From the NCBI GenBank assembly GCA_016781705.1, contig JADDPV010000012.1:1-7026 (forward strand): DNA of 7,026 bases. Direction: 5' to 3'. This DNA comes from Rubrobacter sp. Lineage in GTDB: Bacteria > Actinomycetota > Rubrobacteria > Rubrobacterales > Rubrobacteraceae. The notes under the pieces were generated by a model. That model ran no database searches. It was not told where the DNA came from and worked only from the letters and a program-made list of their open reading frames with translations. A program made the position numbers and the translations under genes. Positions 1 to 6,463 of the stretch are shown here, piece after piece. Position 1 is the first letter of the stretch; every line of letters starts with the position of its first letter.

Positions 1-1697
1 TCCAGCGGCAACCCCTCAGCCTCCAACTCTTGCTTGGCCCCGTCCATCATCTCCTGGACGACGTTGTTGAAGGTCGCGTAGTCGGTTGTAGCCTGCTGGG
101 TTACCGGCTCGATGAAGGTCATGCGCTGGGAGCGCTCGTAAAGGTGCATCACGTCCATCACCGACGAGCCGTAGGCGGAGAACACGGGCGAGAACGGGAA
201 GATCGCCGCTCGCGGAATCTCGTCCATGTAGCCCGCCACGTGGGTCGGGCCTCCCCCACCGAAGGCGAAGAGCAGGAAGTCCGACGGGCGGTACCCTCGC
301 AGCACGACCTCCTTGCGGATCGCGGACGCCATCTTCTCGTCCACGATGCGCTTGATCAGGGCTGCCGCCTCCACCGTGCTCACGCCCAAGGGGTCCGCGA
401 TCTTCGTCTTTATCGCCCTCTCGGCCGCCGCCTTGTTCAGCTTCATCTTCCCGCCGAAGTAGTTGTACGGGTTGATGTAGCCGAGCACGAGATCTGCGTC
501 GGTGGTGGTCGGCTCGGTGCCGCCGAGGTTGTAGCAGACCGGCCCCGGGTAGGAGCCCGCGCTCTGGGGGCCGACCTCCAGACGGTCGCCCAAAGCCCTG
601 TTGATCCAGGCGATGGAGCCCCCGCCGGCGCCGATGGATATGGACTGGAGCATGGTCGTCGCGACCATCCAGGTGTCCACGATCGGGTTGAACTCATAGT
701 TCCTGACAGAGTCGTGCATGACGAGCCCGAGGTCGAAGCTCGTGCCGCCCACGTCGGAGCAGACCACGTTCCCAACCCCTATGTAGTGGGCGATGTCCCG
801 CGCCCCGATTAGGCCGGCCACGGGTCCGCCGTTGTAGGTGCGGCTGGCGGTCGTCTTGAAGACGTCGGCGCAGCCGCCGGTGTTGTGGACCATGAAGAAC
901 GGGCCCGCGTAGCCCCGGTCGCGCAGCGCGTCCCAGGTGCTCGATAGCTCCATCTGCATGAGGCGCTGAAGGTAGGCGTCGAGGATCGCCGTCATCGAAC
1001 GCTCGTACTCGCCGAGCTTGCTGACCACCTCGTGCGAGAGTATGACCGGGAGGTATCCCACGTGGTACTCGCGGTACTCCTCCCGGATGATCTCCTTGAC
1101 CTTCCGCTCGTGCTCGGGGTTGATGTACGACCAGAGGAGCGAGACGACGAACGCCCGCGCCCCGTTGTCCACGAGTTGGCGCACCTTCCGACGCACGTCC
1201 TCCTCGTCGAGCGGGCGCAGGACCGTTCCGGTCCCGTCGATGCGCTCCTTGACGCCCACGATCATCTCGCGCGGGACGAGCGGCTCGGGTTTGGACATAT
1301 GGGGCAGGGCACGGCGCTCGTCGAGGCGGGTGCCGTCGATCCACTGCGCCCCGAGCCCGATCAGGACGGCGTCCTCGTGGCCTTCGGTGGCGATCAGGCC
1401 GATGCGCGGCCCCTTGCGCTCTATCAGACGGTTCATCGCGACCGTCGTCGAGTAGCGGACCATCTCCATCCTCGGCATCAGCTCGTCGACGGTCGTATCG
1501 AACGCCTGAGCACCCGCCTCGACAGCCTGCATGAAGCAGACGGAGAGATCGTAGGGGGTCGTCGGGACCTTGCGGAAGATGGTCTCCCCGTCCACGACCA
1601 TCACCATGTCGGTGAAGGTGCCGCCCACGTCGATGTCTATGGTGTTGCGGACGGCCTCCGGGGCTTCGAGGACCCTCTCGCTATCTACTGTGGTCAA
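1..1697 (-). CDS. HyuA-like subunit of an Apc-type ketone carboxylase (gamma-like), C-terminus cut by window edge
   Basis: Hydantoinase/oxoprolinase A family protein, 565 codons visible and the stop lies off the left edge. The family uses an actin/Hsp70-like ATPase fold to phosphorylate a carbonyl or amide oxygen. Visible motifs: IDIDVGGTFTD (residues 20-30), CSDVGGTSFDLG beginning at 313 (second nucleotide-binding motif, D315), GAGGGS, then YPGPVCYNLGG. The start is TTG at 1697: an in-frame TGA lies six codons upstream, AGGGAG sits seven bases before the TTG, and the next start-like codon falls inside the first ATPase motif. It overlaps the end of the zinc-finger gene by 17 bases, which implies translational coupling. 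Following a 70 kDa HyuA-like gene and a small zinc-finger gene, it matches the gamma (87 kDa) position of acetophenone carboxylase. An acetone carboxylase beta-type or hydantoinase role cannot be excluded without the missing C-terminus and the expected HyuB partner. The family is certain; the carboxylase role is inferred from context. Confidence 0.9.
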   Translation of the reverse strand, partial: MTTVDSERVLEAPEAVRNTIDIDVGGTFTDMVMVVDGETIFRKVPTTPYDLSVCFMQAVEAGAQAFDTTVDELMPRMEMVRYSTTVAMNRLIERKGPRIGLIATEGHEDAVLIGLGAQWIDGTRLDERRALPHMSKPEPLVPREMIVGVKERIDGTGTVLRPLDEEDVRRKVRQLVDNGARAFVVSLLWSYINPEHERKVKEIIREEYREYHVGYLPVILSHEVVSKLGEYERSMTAILDAYLQRLMQMELSSTWDALRDRGYAGPFFMVHNTGGCADVFKTTASRTYNGGPVAGLIGARDIAHYIGVGNVVCSDVGGTSFDLGLVMHDSVRNYEFNPIVDTWMVATTMLQSISIGAGGGSIAWINRALGDRLEVGPQSAGSYPGPVCYNLGGTEPTTTDADLVLGYINPYNYFGGKMKLNKAAAERAIKTKIADPLGVSTVEAAALIKRIVDEKMASAIRKEVVLRGYRPSDFLLFAFGGGGPTHVAGYMDEIPRAAIFPFSPVFSAYGSSVMDVMHLYERSQRMTFIEPVTQQATTDYATFNNVVQEMMDGAKQELEAEGLPL

Positions 1698-2052
1698 GGC
1701 GGTTCTCCCTGATGGTCAGCTCGCCGCTCGCGAGGCGTTGTTGCAGCATGTCTATGTCTATCTCGATGTCGTACGTGATGGGGTGCCCGGGCGGCAGGTA
1801 CTCGGTCTCGATCTGGGTGCCGCACCCCGGACAGTAGAACTCCACGATCCTCACCCACTCGGGGTCGGGCGCGAAGGTGTACTCGCCCTCGATGAGAGGC
1901 TGGTGGATCTCGCGGGGGTCACGCTCGTGGATGAGGCAGCCCTCCTTGTAGTTGCCGCGGGCGGAGCCGAAGCCGTTCCCGCACTCGTGGCAGTACCAGG
2001 ACTCGTCCGAGAGATCGAGATCCAGGTACTCCGTTACACGAAGCCGGTCCAT
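1681..2052 (-). CDS. Acetone carboxylase gamma-type zinc-finger subunit (acetophenone carboxylase beta-like)
   Basis: A 123-residue protein with two CxxC pairs, C21/C24 (CHECG) and C74/C77 (CPGCG), spaced as in a single four-cysteine zinc site. C39 is extra. Members of this small family are accessory subunits of ATP-dependent ketone carboxylases. Acetone carboxylase gamma is larger (about 20 kDa), while acetophenone carboxylase beta is about 15 kDa, so the size here fits the latter. This subunit is what separates ketone carboxylases from ordinary hydantoinases or oxoprolinases, so it is the best functional marker in the operon. The start is ATG at 2052, preceded by AAAGGAG (2062-2068) at about ten bases. 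The stop (TAG, 1681-1683) lies inside the next gene, giving a 17-base overlap. It is the only gene of the operon with an undisputed ATG start. The C-terminal half (GHPITYDIEIDIDML) has no cysteines and is likely the subunit-contact region, which is inference. Confidence 0.88.
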   Translation of the reverse strand: MDRLRVTEYLDLDLSDESWYCHECGNGFGSARGNYKEGCLIHERDPREIHQPLIEGEYTFAPDPEWVRIVEFYCPGCGTQIETEYLPPGHPITYDIEIDIDMLQQRLASGELTIRENRLDHSR

Positions 2053-2056
2053 GTGC

Positions 2057-2091
2057 CTAATCTCCTTTCTTCATAGTCGGTATCTCCTTTA
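2057..2091 (-). promoter_or_regulatory. Duplicated Shine-Dalgarno with a five-residue micro-ORF ahead of the zinc-finger gene
   Basis: Two copies of AAAGGAGAT (fwd 2082-2090 and 2060-2068) lie 22 bases apart. The first overlaps the stop codon of the dehydrogenase remnant and is followed nine bases later by ATG (2074), which opens a five-codon frame, MKKGD, ending at TAG 2057-2059. The second copy lies inside that micro-ORF and serves the zinc-finger gene at ATG 2052. The layout could let ribosomes finishing the remnant re-initiate toward the zinc-finger gene, or it may simply be a duplication scar. Presence of the repeats and micro-ORF is seen; function is not known. Confidence 0.55.
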
Positions 2092-2208
2092 CTTCGCCAG
2101 CACGCCGCCGTCGAGGACGAGTATCTGGCCGGTCACGTAGTTCGCCGCCGAGGCAAGGAAGACGGCCGTACCGGTTGCCAGCGCGACCTTGCCCTCAAGG
2201 CTGATCAC
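2089..2208 (-). pseudogene. Internally deleted short-chain dehydrogenase/reductase remnant (39 codons)
   Basis: A 39-residue in-frame ORF that joins the two ends of a short-chain dehydrogenase/reductase. Residues 1-13 (VISLEGKVALATG) are the typical first beta strand and start of the TGxxxGxG cofactor motif. Residues 16-39, including VFLASAANYVTGQ and ILVLDGGVLAK, are the typical C-terminal segment. Intact family members have about 250 residues, so roughly 210 are missing, including the rest of the NAD(P) site and the catalytic Ser-Tyr-Lys. It starts at GTG 2208, with AAGGA overlapping the stop of the preceding HyuA-like gene three bases away, and stops at TAA 2089-2091. The frame is preserved across the junction, so translational coupling in the operon is kept. 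The parent enzyme was probably a full operon member, perhaps an alcohol dehydrogenase or 3-oxoacyl reductase; its substrate cannot be read from what remains. A functional 39-residue peptide is possible but less likely. Confidence 0.85.
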
Positions 2209-2211
2209 GGC

Positions 2212-4149
2212 CTAATCCTTCTTGAGGACGGCGTTCCCGAAGCCGTCCGTCTGGAGCTTCCACCCGTCGGCGATGTAGGAGGTGTTCGTCTCCGACTCGA
2301 GCATCGCCGGGCCCATGATCGTCGCCCCCGTCGAGAGGTCGCTCCAGTCGTAGACTCCAGCCTCCTCACCGAAAACCTTCCGGTTGCTCCTCGGTTGAGC
2401 ATCGTGGGGTTGGCCGGGCTCCTCCGTAGGCTCGATGTGCGTGACGGGGGAGACGCCCCGTACCGCGACGCGCTCTATGGTCCCGCTCCCCGCCTCCGAT
2501 AGTGCGGCCTTAACCCGCTCAGGCTCTAGCTCGAACGTCAGGTTGCGTTTCGAGCCGTTGGCAACCGTCGCCTCGGCGCTCAGGGTGGTGTCCGCAGCGG
2601 TCAGGCCCTCACCTTCGAGGTCTCGCAGCACGCGCTTGCGGCCCTCCTCGACAATGCTCCAGACCTTCTCGTCGGTCCTCTCGGAGATCTGGAGGAACGG
2701 CCACTCCTCGTGGACGTGCGAGATGTCCGAGACCGAAGACCCGAACGCGCTAAGGACCGGGCCGGCCTGAAAGATGTAGGAATTCTCAAGGCCCATGCGC
2801 TCCGCCGTCGAGGCGGCGAAGTTCCCCCCGTTCCCGCCGAAGCAGAAGAGGCTGAAGCCCTCCCTCGTGTACCCGGCCTCCTCCAGGGTGTGGTCGATCG
2901 TCTCCTCGACGATCCGGTTGGCCTCCTCGATCACCCGCTTCGCCGCCTGCTCGACGCTGACGCCGAGCGGCCTCGCGACGTTTTCCTGCAGGGCCTCCCT
3001 GGCCTGCTCCTCGCTGAGGTGACGCCTACCGCCCAGGAACCTCTCGGGGTTAAGCATCCCGCTGACGAGAAACGAATCTGTCAGCGTAGCGCTTTCGCCT
3101 CCGAGGTCGTAGCAGGCAGGACCGGGGTAGGCCCCCATGCTGTCCGGACCGAGGGTTACCTTTCCGTCCTGCACGCGGGCGACGCTGCCGCCTCCCAAAG
3201 CCGCCGACCGTAGGAGGACCCAGGGAGTCTTGAGCGGTATGCCGAAGAAGGCGGTCTCCTCGGACCTTACCGTCTCGCCGTCCACAACGATGCCGACCTT
3301 CGTCGTCGTCCCGCCGACATCCAGGGAGATCACCTTCTCCAGCCCGTACTGCTTCGCGAAGTACTCGCTCGCCACCAGCCCGAAGACCGGGCCAGACTCG
3401 GTGGTGTCCACGCCCTTGGTCTTCGAGACGCGGGCGACGCCTCCGTTGACGTGGCCTATGTAGACCGGGCGGCGGTAGTTGTACTCGGTGAGCAACTCGT
3501 CCTCGGCCTTGAACAGCGCCATCGCGAGCGGGGTATGCACGTAGGAGTTTATGAGGCTCATGTGGGTGCGCGTCATGTCGCTGGGGTGGTTCAGGATCTC
3601 GCTCCCCAAGACCGCCGGCACTGCCCCAAGATAGTGGTCAGGGAACTGCCTCCCGACGAGCTTCTTTATCGACTTCTCGCCGCTGTCGTCTTCGAACGAG
3701 CCTTTAAGGCTCACGCAGATGCGCCTGACGCCCCGCTCCAGGAGCGCCCGGATGGCGGTGAGGACCTCCTCGTCGTTCTTGGGGTTATCCACCGTGGCGA
3801 TGTTCTCCGGCTTGACGAGGTGTCCGACCGCCGGACTCTCACCTTCCCCATAGAGATCAGTTTCGTGGCCCGGGCTGAGAAGTAGACCGATACGCGGCCC
3901 CTTCTCCTCAGCGAGCACGTTGGTGGCGATGGTGCTCGACCAGCGGATGACGGCTACCTCTTCGAGAAACTCGGCCAGGTCCGAGTGCCCCGTGAGCTCG
4001 GCCCCCTCGCGCAGGGCGTCGAAGAAGCATACGGTGAAGTCGTGCGGGGTGGTGTCCGTCTTCGCCATCCACATCCGCTCTCCGTCGCCGAACAACCCGT
4101 CCGTAAGGGTGCCGCCGATGTCTATGTCTACCGTGTAGCGCCTATTCAA
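2212..4149 (-). CDS. HyuA-like subunit of an Apc-type ketone carboxylase (alpha-like, 645 aa)
   Basis: Complete hydantoinase/oxoprolinase A family protein of 645 residues (about 70 kDa). The N-terminal ATPase-type motif is VDIDIGGTLTD (7-17). The second, DVGGTTTK, is at 277-284, followed by GGGS (319-322) and YPGPACYDLGG (341-351). The C-terminal third (about 480-645) is the beta-rich hydantoinase A tail, ending in IMGPAMLESETNTSYIADGW. Acetophenone carboxylase alpha is about 70 kDa and is followed by a 15 kDa zinc subunit and a larger HyuA-like subunit; the same order is seen here, so I assign it as alpha-like. The start is TTG 4149 with AAAGGGG six bases before it; an ATG nearby (4152) is out of frame and meets a stop at once. 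Its stop is three bases from the dehydrogenase remnant. The two HyuA-like proteins of the operon share motifs but are clearly diverged, as expected for distinct subunits of one complex. ATP-dependent activation of ketone or bicarbonate is inferred from the family. Confidence 0.92.
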   Translation of the reverse strand: MNRRYTVDIDIGGTLTDGLFGDGERMWMAKTDTTPHDFTVCFFDALREGAELTGHSDLAEFLEEVAVIRWSSTIATNVLAEEKGPRIGLLLSPGHETDLYGEGESPAVGHLVKPENIATVDNPKNDEEVLTAIRALLERGVRRICVSLKGSFEDDSGEKSIKKLVGRQFPDHYLGAVPAVLGSEILNHPSDMTRTHMSLINSYVHTPLAMALFKAEDELLTEYNYRRPVYIGHVNGGVARVSKTKGVDTTESGPVFGLVASEYFAKQYGLEKVISLDVGGTTTKVGIVVDGETVRSEETAFFGIPLKTPWVLLRSAALGGGSVARVQDGKVTLGPDSMGAYPGPACYDLGGESATLTDSFLVSGMLNPERFLGGRRHLSEEQAREALQENVARPLGVSVEQAAKRVIEEANRIVEETIDHTLEEAGYTREGFSLFCFGGNGGNFAASTAERMGLENSYIFQAGPVLSAFGSSVSDISHVHEEWPFLQISERTDEKVWSIVEEGRKRVLRDLEGEGLTAADTTLSAEATVANGSKRNLTFELEPERVKAALSEAGSGTIERVAVRGVSPVTHIEPTEEPGQPHDAQPRSNRKVFGEEAGVYDWSDLSTGATIMGPAMLESETNTSYIADGWKLQTDGFGNAVLKKD

Positions 4150-4243
4150 CTCATTCCCCTTTCCCCAGCGAATGGTCTTGTGGTTGATGACTTGTTTATG
4201 CCTCCACCTATGCCTCTATCAAGGTGAGATCATGATGCTTCCT
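4150..4243 (-). other. 94-bp intercistronic gap with micro-ORF and 12-bp-period direct repeat
   Basis: This is the only sizeable gap in the operon. Directly after the ligase stop, an AAGGA overlapping that stop precedes ATG 4233, which opens a four-codon frame (MISP) ending at TGA 4219-4221. Further along, the octamer TATGCCTC occurs at 4197-4204 and 4209-4216 (plus-strand reading), with a period of 12. I see no terminator-like hairpin with a T run and no convincing promoter, so read-through from the ligase into the alpha-like gene is expected. The stretch may be a scar of a lost gene, as for the remnant at 2089-2208, but that is speculation. Confidence 0.4.
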
Positions 4244-5599
4244 TCACCTCGTTCCTCCTCTGAACAACGGCTCCTCGTACAGCTTCCGGATGGGCTGCGC
4301 CTTCATCTCGAAGCGGGGCAGCGTCCCGGGCGGCAGAAGCTCTACGTCGCACTCGACGACCAGCCTCTCGCGCAGAAGGCCCTCCATCTCCCCCTTGAGA
4401 GCGTCGAGGTCCGTGGCCTCCGGCCCGTACTCCGCCTGGAGCCTGAGGGGCGGCTCCACGCCCGGTCCGGGTGCTCCGAGCAGTATCTGGACCGCCCCCG
4501 TGGTCCGCGGCCTGAGCTCTCCCACGACGTCGCTGACCGCCGACGGCCACACCGTGACGCCCCGAACGATCAGCATGTCATCGGTGCGGCCCACGCAGGT
4601 CCAGCGCGGACCGGTACGGCCGCAGCCGCAGGGCGACATCCTGACCTTGATGCGATCCCCCGTGCGAAAGCGGACCAGCGGGCAGCACTCACGATCGATG
4701 TGGGTCGCGACGAGTTCCCCCTCGACCCCGTCTTCCCATTCGAACACGTCTTCGGTGACCGGATCTATAACCTCGAGGATCATGTGGTCCGGGGCCAGAA
4801 AGTGCATGCCGTCGGCCTCGTCGCAACTACCGGCGAAGACGCCGATGAGGTCCGCGTTCCCGAGCCCTTCGGTGATCAACGCCCCGTAGTCCTCGGAGAT
4901 CTTGCGCCGGATAGCGGGGATGCCGCCCCCGGGCTCCGCCCCGAGCATCATTCGCCTGAGCCCCAGCCCATCGGGCTCCATCCCGAACCTCTCGCGGACG
5001 AACTCGGCGAGGTACTGGGCGTAGGAAGGGGTGCAGGTGAGAACGGTGCCACCGAGGTTCTCGATGCTGTGGACCAGCAGGTGGGAAGACCCGGCTCCTA
5101 TGGGGACGAACGTGGCCCCGATGTTCTCGACCGCATCCTTCAGGGGAAGCCCCCCGACGAAAAAACCGAGCCCGAAGCCGTGTATGAGGACGTCCGAGGG
5201 CCGCAAGCCCTCGCACCAATACACGCGGCTGACGACCTCCGTCCAAGCGTCCCGGTCGCGGCGCGTGAGCCCCACGTAGCTCGGCCGCCCCGTCGTTCCG
5301 GTGGAGGAGTGGACGCGCAAGACCTCCTCCATACCGGCCGCCGCGTGCTCCCCAAGCGGCGGGTGCTCGACCTGGCTCTCGCGGAGCTCCTCTTTGTGGG
5401 TGAACGGCGCGCGCGACAGGTCGTCCACGTCCCGTAGCCTCGCCGCGTCGAACCCGGCCTCCTCGAACTTCCTCTGGTAAAACGGCGAACGATCCAGGAC
5501 GTAGCGGAGCTGGCGTCGAAGCTTCGCGGCCTGCGTCTTTGTCAACTCCGACGGCGCCGCCGTTTCCACGGCCAGGTTCCAGTAGCGTTCGTCGAGCAC
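4244..5599 (-). CDS. PaaK-like AMP-forming acyl-CoA ligase (phenylacetate-CoA ligase family)
   Basis: A 451-residue adenylate-forming enzyme of the phenylacetate-CoA ligase family (usual length about 430-450). It would make an acyl-adenylate from a carboxylic acid and ATP, then the CoA thioester. Visible motifs: phosphate-binding loop SSTGTTGRPS (98-107), ITEGLGNADLIG (242-253), RFRTGDR (310-316), the family-typical PCGCGRTGPR (323-332), the hinge region GRTDDMLIVRG (337-347), and the C-terminal catalytic lysine K433 in PRFEMKAQ. The start is GTG 5599, with GGGGG about ten bases upstream and only four bases after the regulator stop, so the two are co-transcribed. Being upstream of the carboxylase subunits suggests that it activates the carboxylation product, a 3-oxoacid, analogous to the separate benzoylacetate-CoA ligase of the acetophenone pathway. 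The substrate is not readable from sequence; an aryl acid or a plain fatty acid is also possible. The MKA in place of the more common GKA near the lysine is a mild departure. Confidence 0.9.
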   Translation of the reverse strand: MLDERYWNLAVETAAPSELTKTQAAKLRRQLRYVLDRSPFYQRKFEEAGFDAARLRDVDDLSRAPFTHKEELRESQVEHPPLGEHAAAGMEEVLRVHSSTGTTGRPSYVGLTRRDRDAWTEVVSRVYWCEGLRPSDVLIHGFGLGFFVGGLPLKDAVENIGATFVPIGAGSSHLLVHSIENLGGTVLTCTPSYAQYLAEFVRERFGMEPDGLGLRRMMLGAEPGGGIPAIRRKISEDYGALITEGLGNADLIGVFAGSCDEADGMHFLAPDHMILEVIDPVTEDVFEWEDGVEGELVATHIDRECCPLVRFRTGDRIKVRMSPCGCGRTGPRWTCVGRTDDMLIVRGVTVWPSAVSDVVGELRPRTTGAVQILLGAPGPGVEPPLRLQAEYGPEATDLDALKGEMEGLLRERLVVECDVELLPPGTLPRFEMKAQPIRKLYEEPLFRGGTR

Positions 5600-5603
5600 T
5601 AGA

Positions 5604-6359
5604 TCACACCCCCGTCCCCCGCCGGCCGACGTCGAGCTCCGCTTCGACGTGCCGACACATCGCCTCCTCGGCCCGCTCGTGGTGGCCGCCCTCGATCTCC
5701 CCGACGATCCTCTCGTGCTCCCCGCGGCAGGCCTCGCGCCAGCCCGGATCGCGCACGACGTGGTTCAGGTCCCGATACAGCGCCACCTTCAGGTTCTCCA
5801 ACACCGCCACGAAGACGGGATTGCCCGAAGCCTTCGCCACCGCGACGTGGAAGTTGAAGTTCGCCTCCAGGACACGCGCGGGGCGGTCGTCGAAGACCTC
5901 CATCTCGCGGATCGCGTCCCGCAGCGCGCCGACCTCCCGAGCCTCAGCCCGAGCGGCGATCCCGGCCGCCCGCGGCTCTATGGCGAGGCGCACCTCGTTC
6001 AGCTGGCGGGACGTCACGGTCGGCAGCGACATCGCCGGCGACCCGACCGTCCTGAACTCCTCGGCCGCCGGCGCGGAAACGAACGTGCCGCCCCCGTAGC
6101 CCCTCCGGACCTCCAGGTAACCGGAGAGCTCCAGGACCTTGAGTGCCTCTCGGAGAACCGTCCTGGAAACACCGAATTTAGCAGCCAGCGCCGGCTCCGC
6201 GGGCAGCTTCTCACCTGGCTTGAGACGACCGCTCTCGAGCAACCCCCGAAGCTGACGGATCACGAGCTCTGACTTCCGCTCCGAACCTATGGACTTGAAA
6301 TCTTGCCCTCTTGCCAAGGCACGCACCGAACCCTTTCCCAAAGTTCTGATGTCAGACAT
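5604..6359 (-). CDS. GntR-family (FadR/FCD subfamily) transcriptional regulator, probable operon repressor
   Basis: A 251-residue regulator if read from ATG 6359. A winged helix-turn-helix spans about residues 28-95, with recognition segment VSRTVLREALKVLELSG (64-80) and wing RRGYGGGTFV. The FCD ligand domain covers about 117-240. Its metal-site positions appear as N167, H171 (NFNFH), H215 (EHERIV) and H237 (CRHVE); the usual aspartate is asparagine here. FCD regulators usually bind an organic acid or acyl-CoA effector and often repress their own operon. It is the first gene of the operon, four bases ahead of the CoA ligase, so a 3-oxoacid or its CoA ester is a reasonable effector guess. The start is uncertain: ATG 6359 has no ribosome site and sits within the palindrome and next to the -10 box, whereas GTG 6326 (residue 12) follows GGGAAAGGG and would leave 14 residues before the conserved domain. 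Family assignment is firm. Confidence 0.92.
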   Translation of the reverse strand: MSDIRTLGKGSVRALARGQDFKSIGSERKSELVIRQLRGLLESGRLKPGEKLPAEPALAAKFGVSRTVLREALKVLELSGYLEVRRGYGGGTFVSAPAAEEFRTVGSPAMSLPTVTSRQLNEVRLAIEPRAAGIAARAEAREVGALRDAIREMEVFDDRPARVLEANFNFHVAVAKASGNPVFVAVLENLKVALYRDLNHVVRDPGWREACRGEHERIVGEIEGGHHERAEEAMCRHVEAELDVGRRGTGV

Positions 6360-6363
6360 CAGA
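6345..6363. promoter_or_regulatory. Perfect 19-bp palindrome, probable operator of the GntR/FCD regulator
   Basis: TCTGATGTCAGACATCAGA is a perfect inverted repeat: nine-base arms about a central A. The core GTCAGAC fits the GT-N3-AC half-site spacing known for FadR-subfamily operators. It overlaps the predicted -10 box and transcription start of the operon and codons 1-5 of the longest regulator frame. I found no second copy in the window. Binding by the adjacent regulator is inference from position and core. Confidence 0.8.
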
Positions 6364-6389
6364 TTACAAGACTCTCAAAAACGTGTCAA
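6361..6389 (-). promoter_or_regulatory. Probable sigma70-type promoter of the regulator-ligase-carboxylase operon
   Basis: On the minus strand a perfect -35 box TTGACA (6389-6384) is followed after 17 bases by TAATCT (6366-6361), or after 15 bases by the closer -10 match TGTAAT (6368-6363). Either puts the transcription start near 6352-6357, at or just inside the ATG at 6359, which implies either a nearly leaderless message or use of the downstream GTG 6326. The overlap with the palindrome fits repression by blocking polymerase. Confidence 0.6.
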
Positions 6390-6463
6390 GAGGAAGGTTG
6401 GAAGCTTTACCTGAAAATACGAGATGTTGACCTTCGTCGGCGGGGGCAACGATGCTGCCTCCG

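Noticed and set aside
30..812. Long plus-strand open frame (260 codons), with others of 145-226 codons at 1018-1712
   Set aside because: They lie opposite the gamma-like HyuA gene, and their Arg/His/Val-rich translations are typical antisense shadows of high-GC genes. No family motif or ribosome site supports them.
4172..5437. Plus-strand open frame of 421 codons
   Set aside because: It is antisense to the CoA ligase, whose motifs are all in order on the other strand. The translation is low-complexity Arg/Pro/Asp-rich with no recognisable domain.
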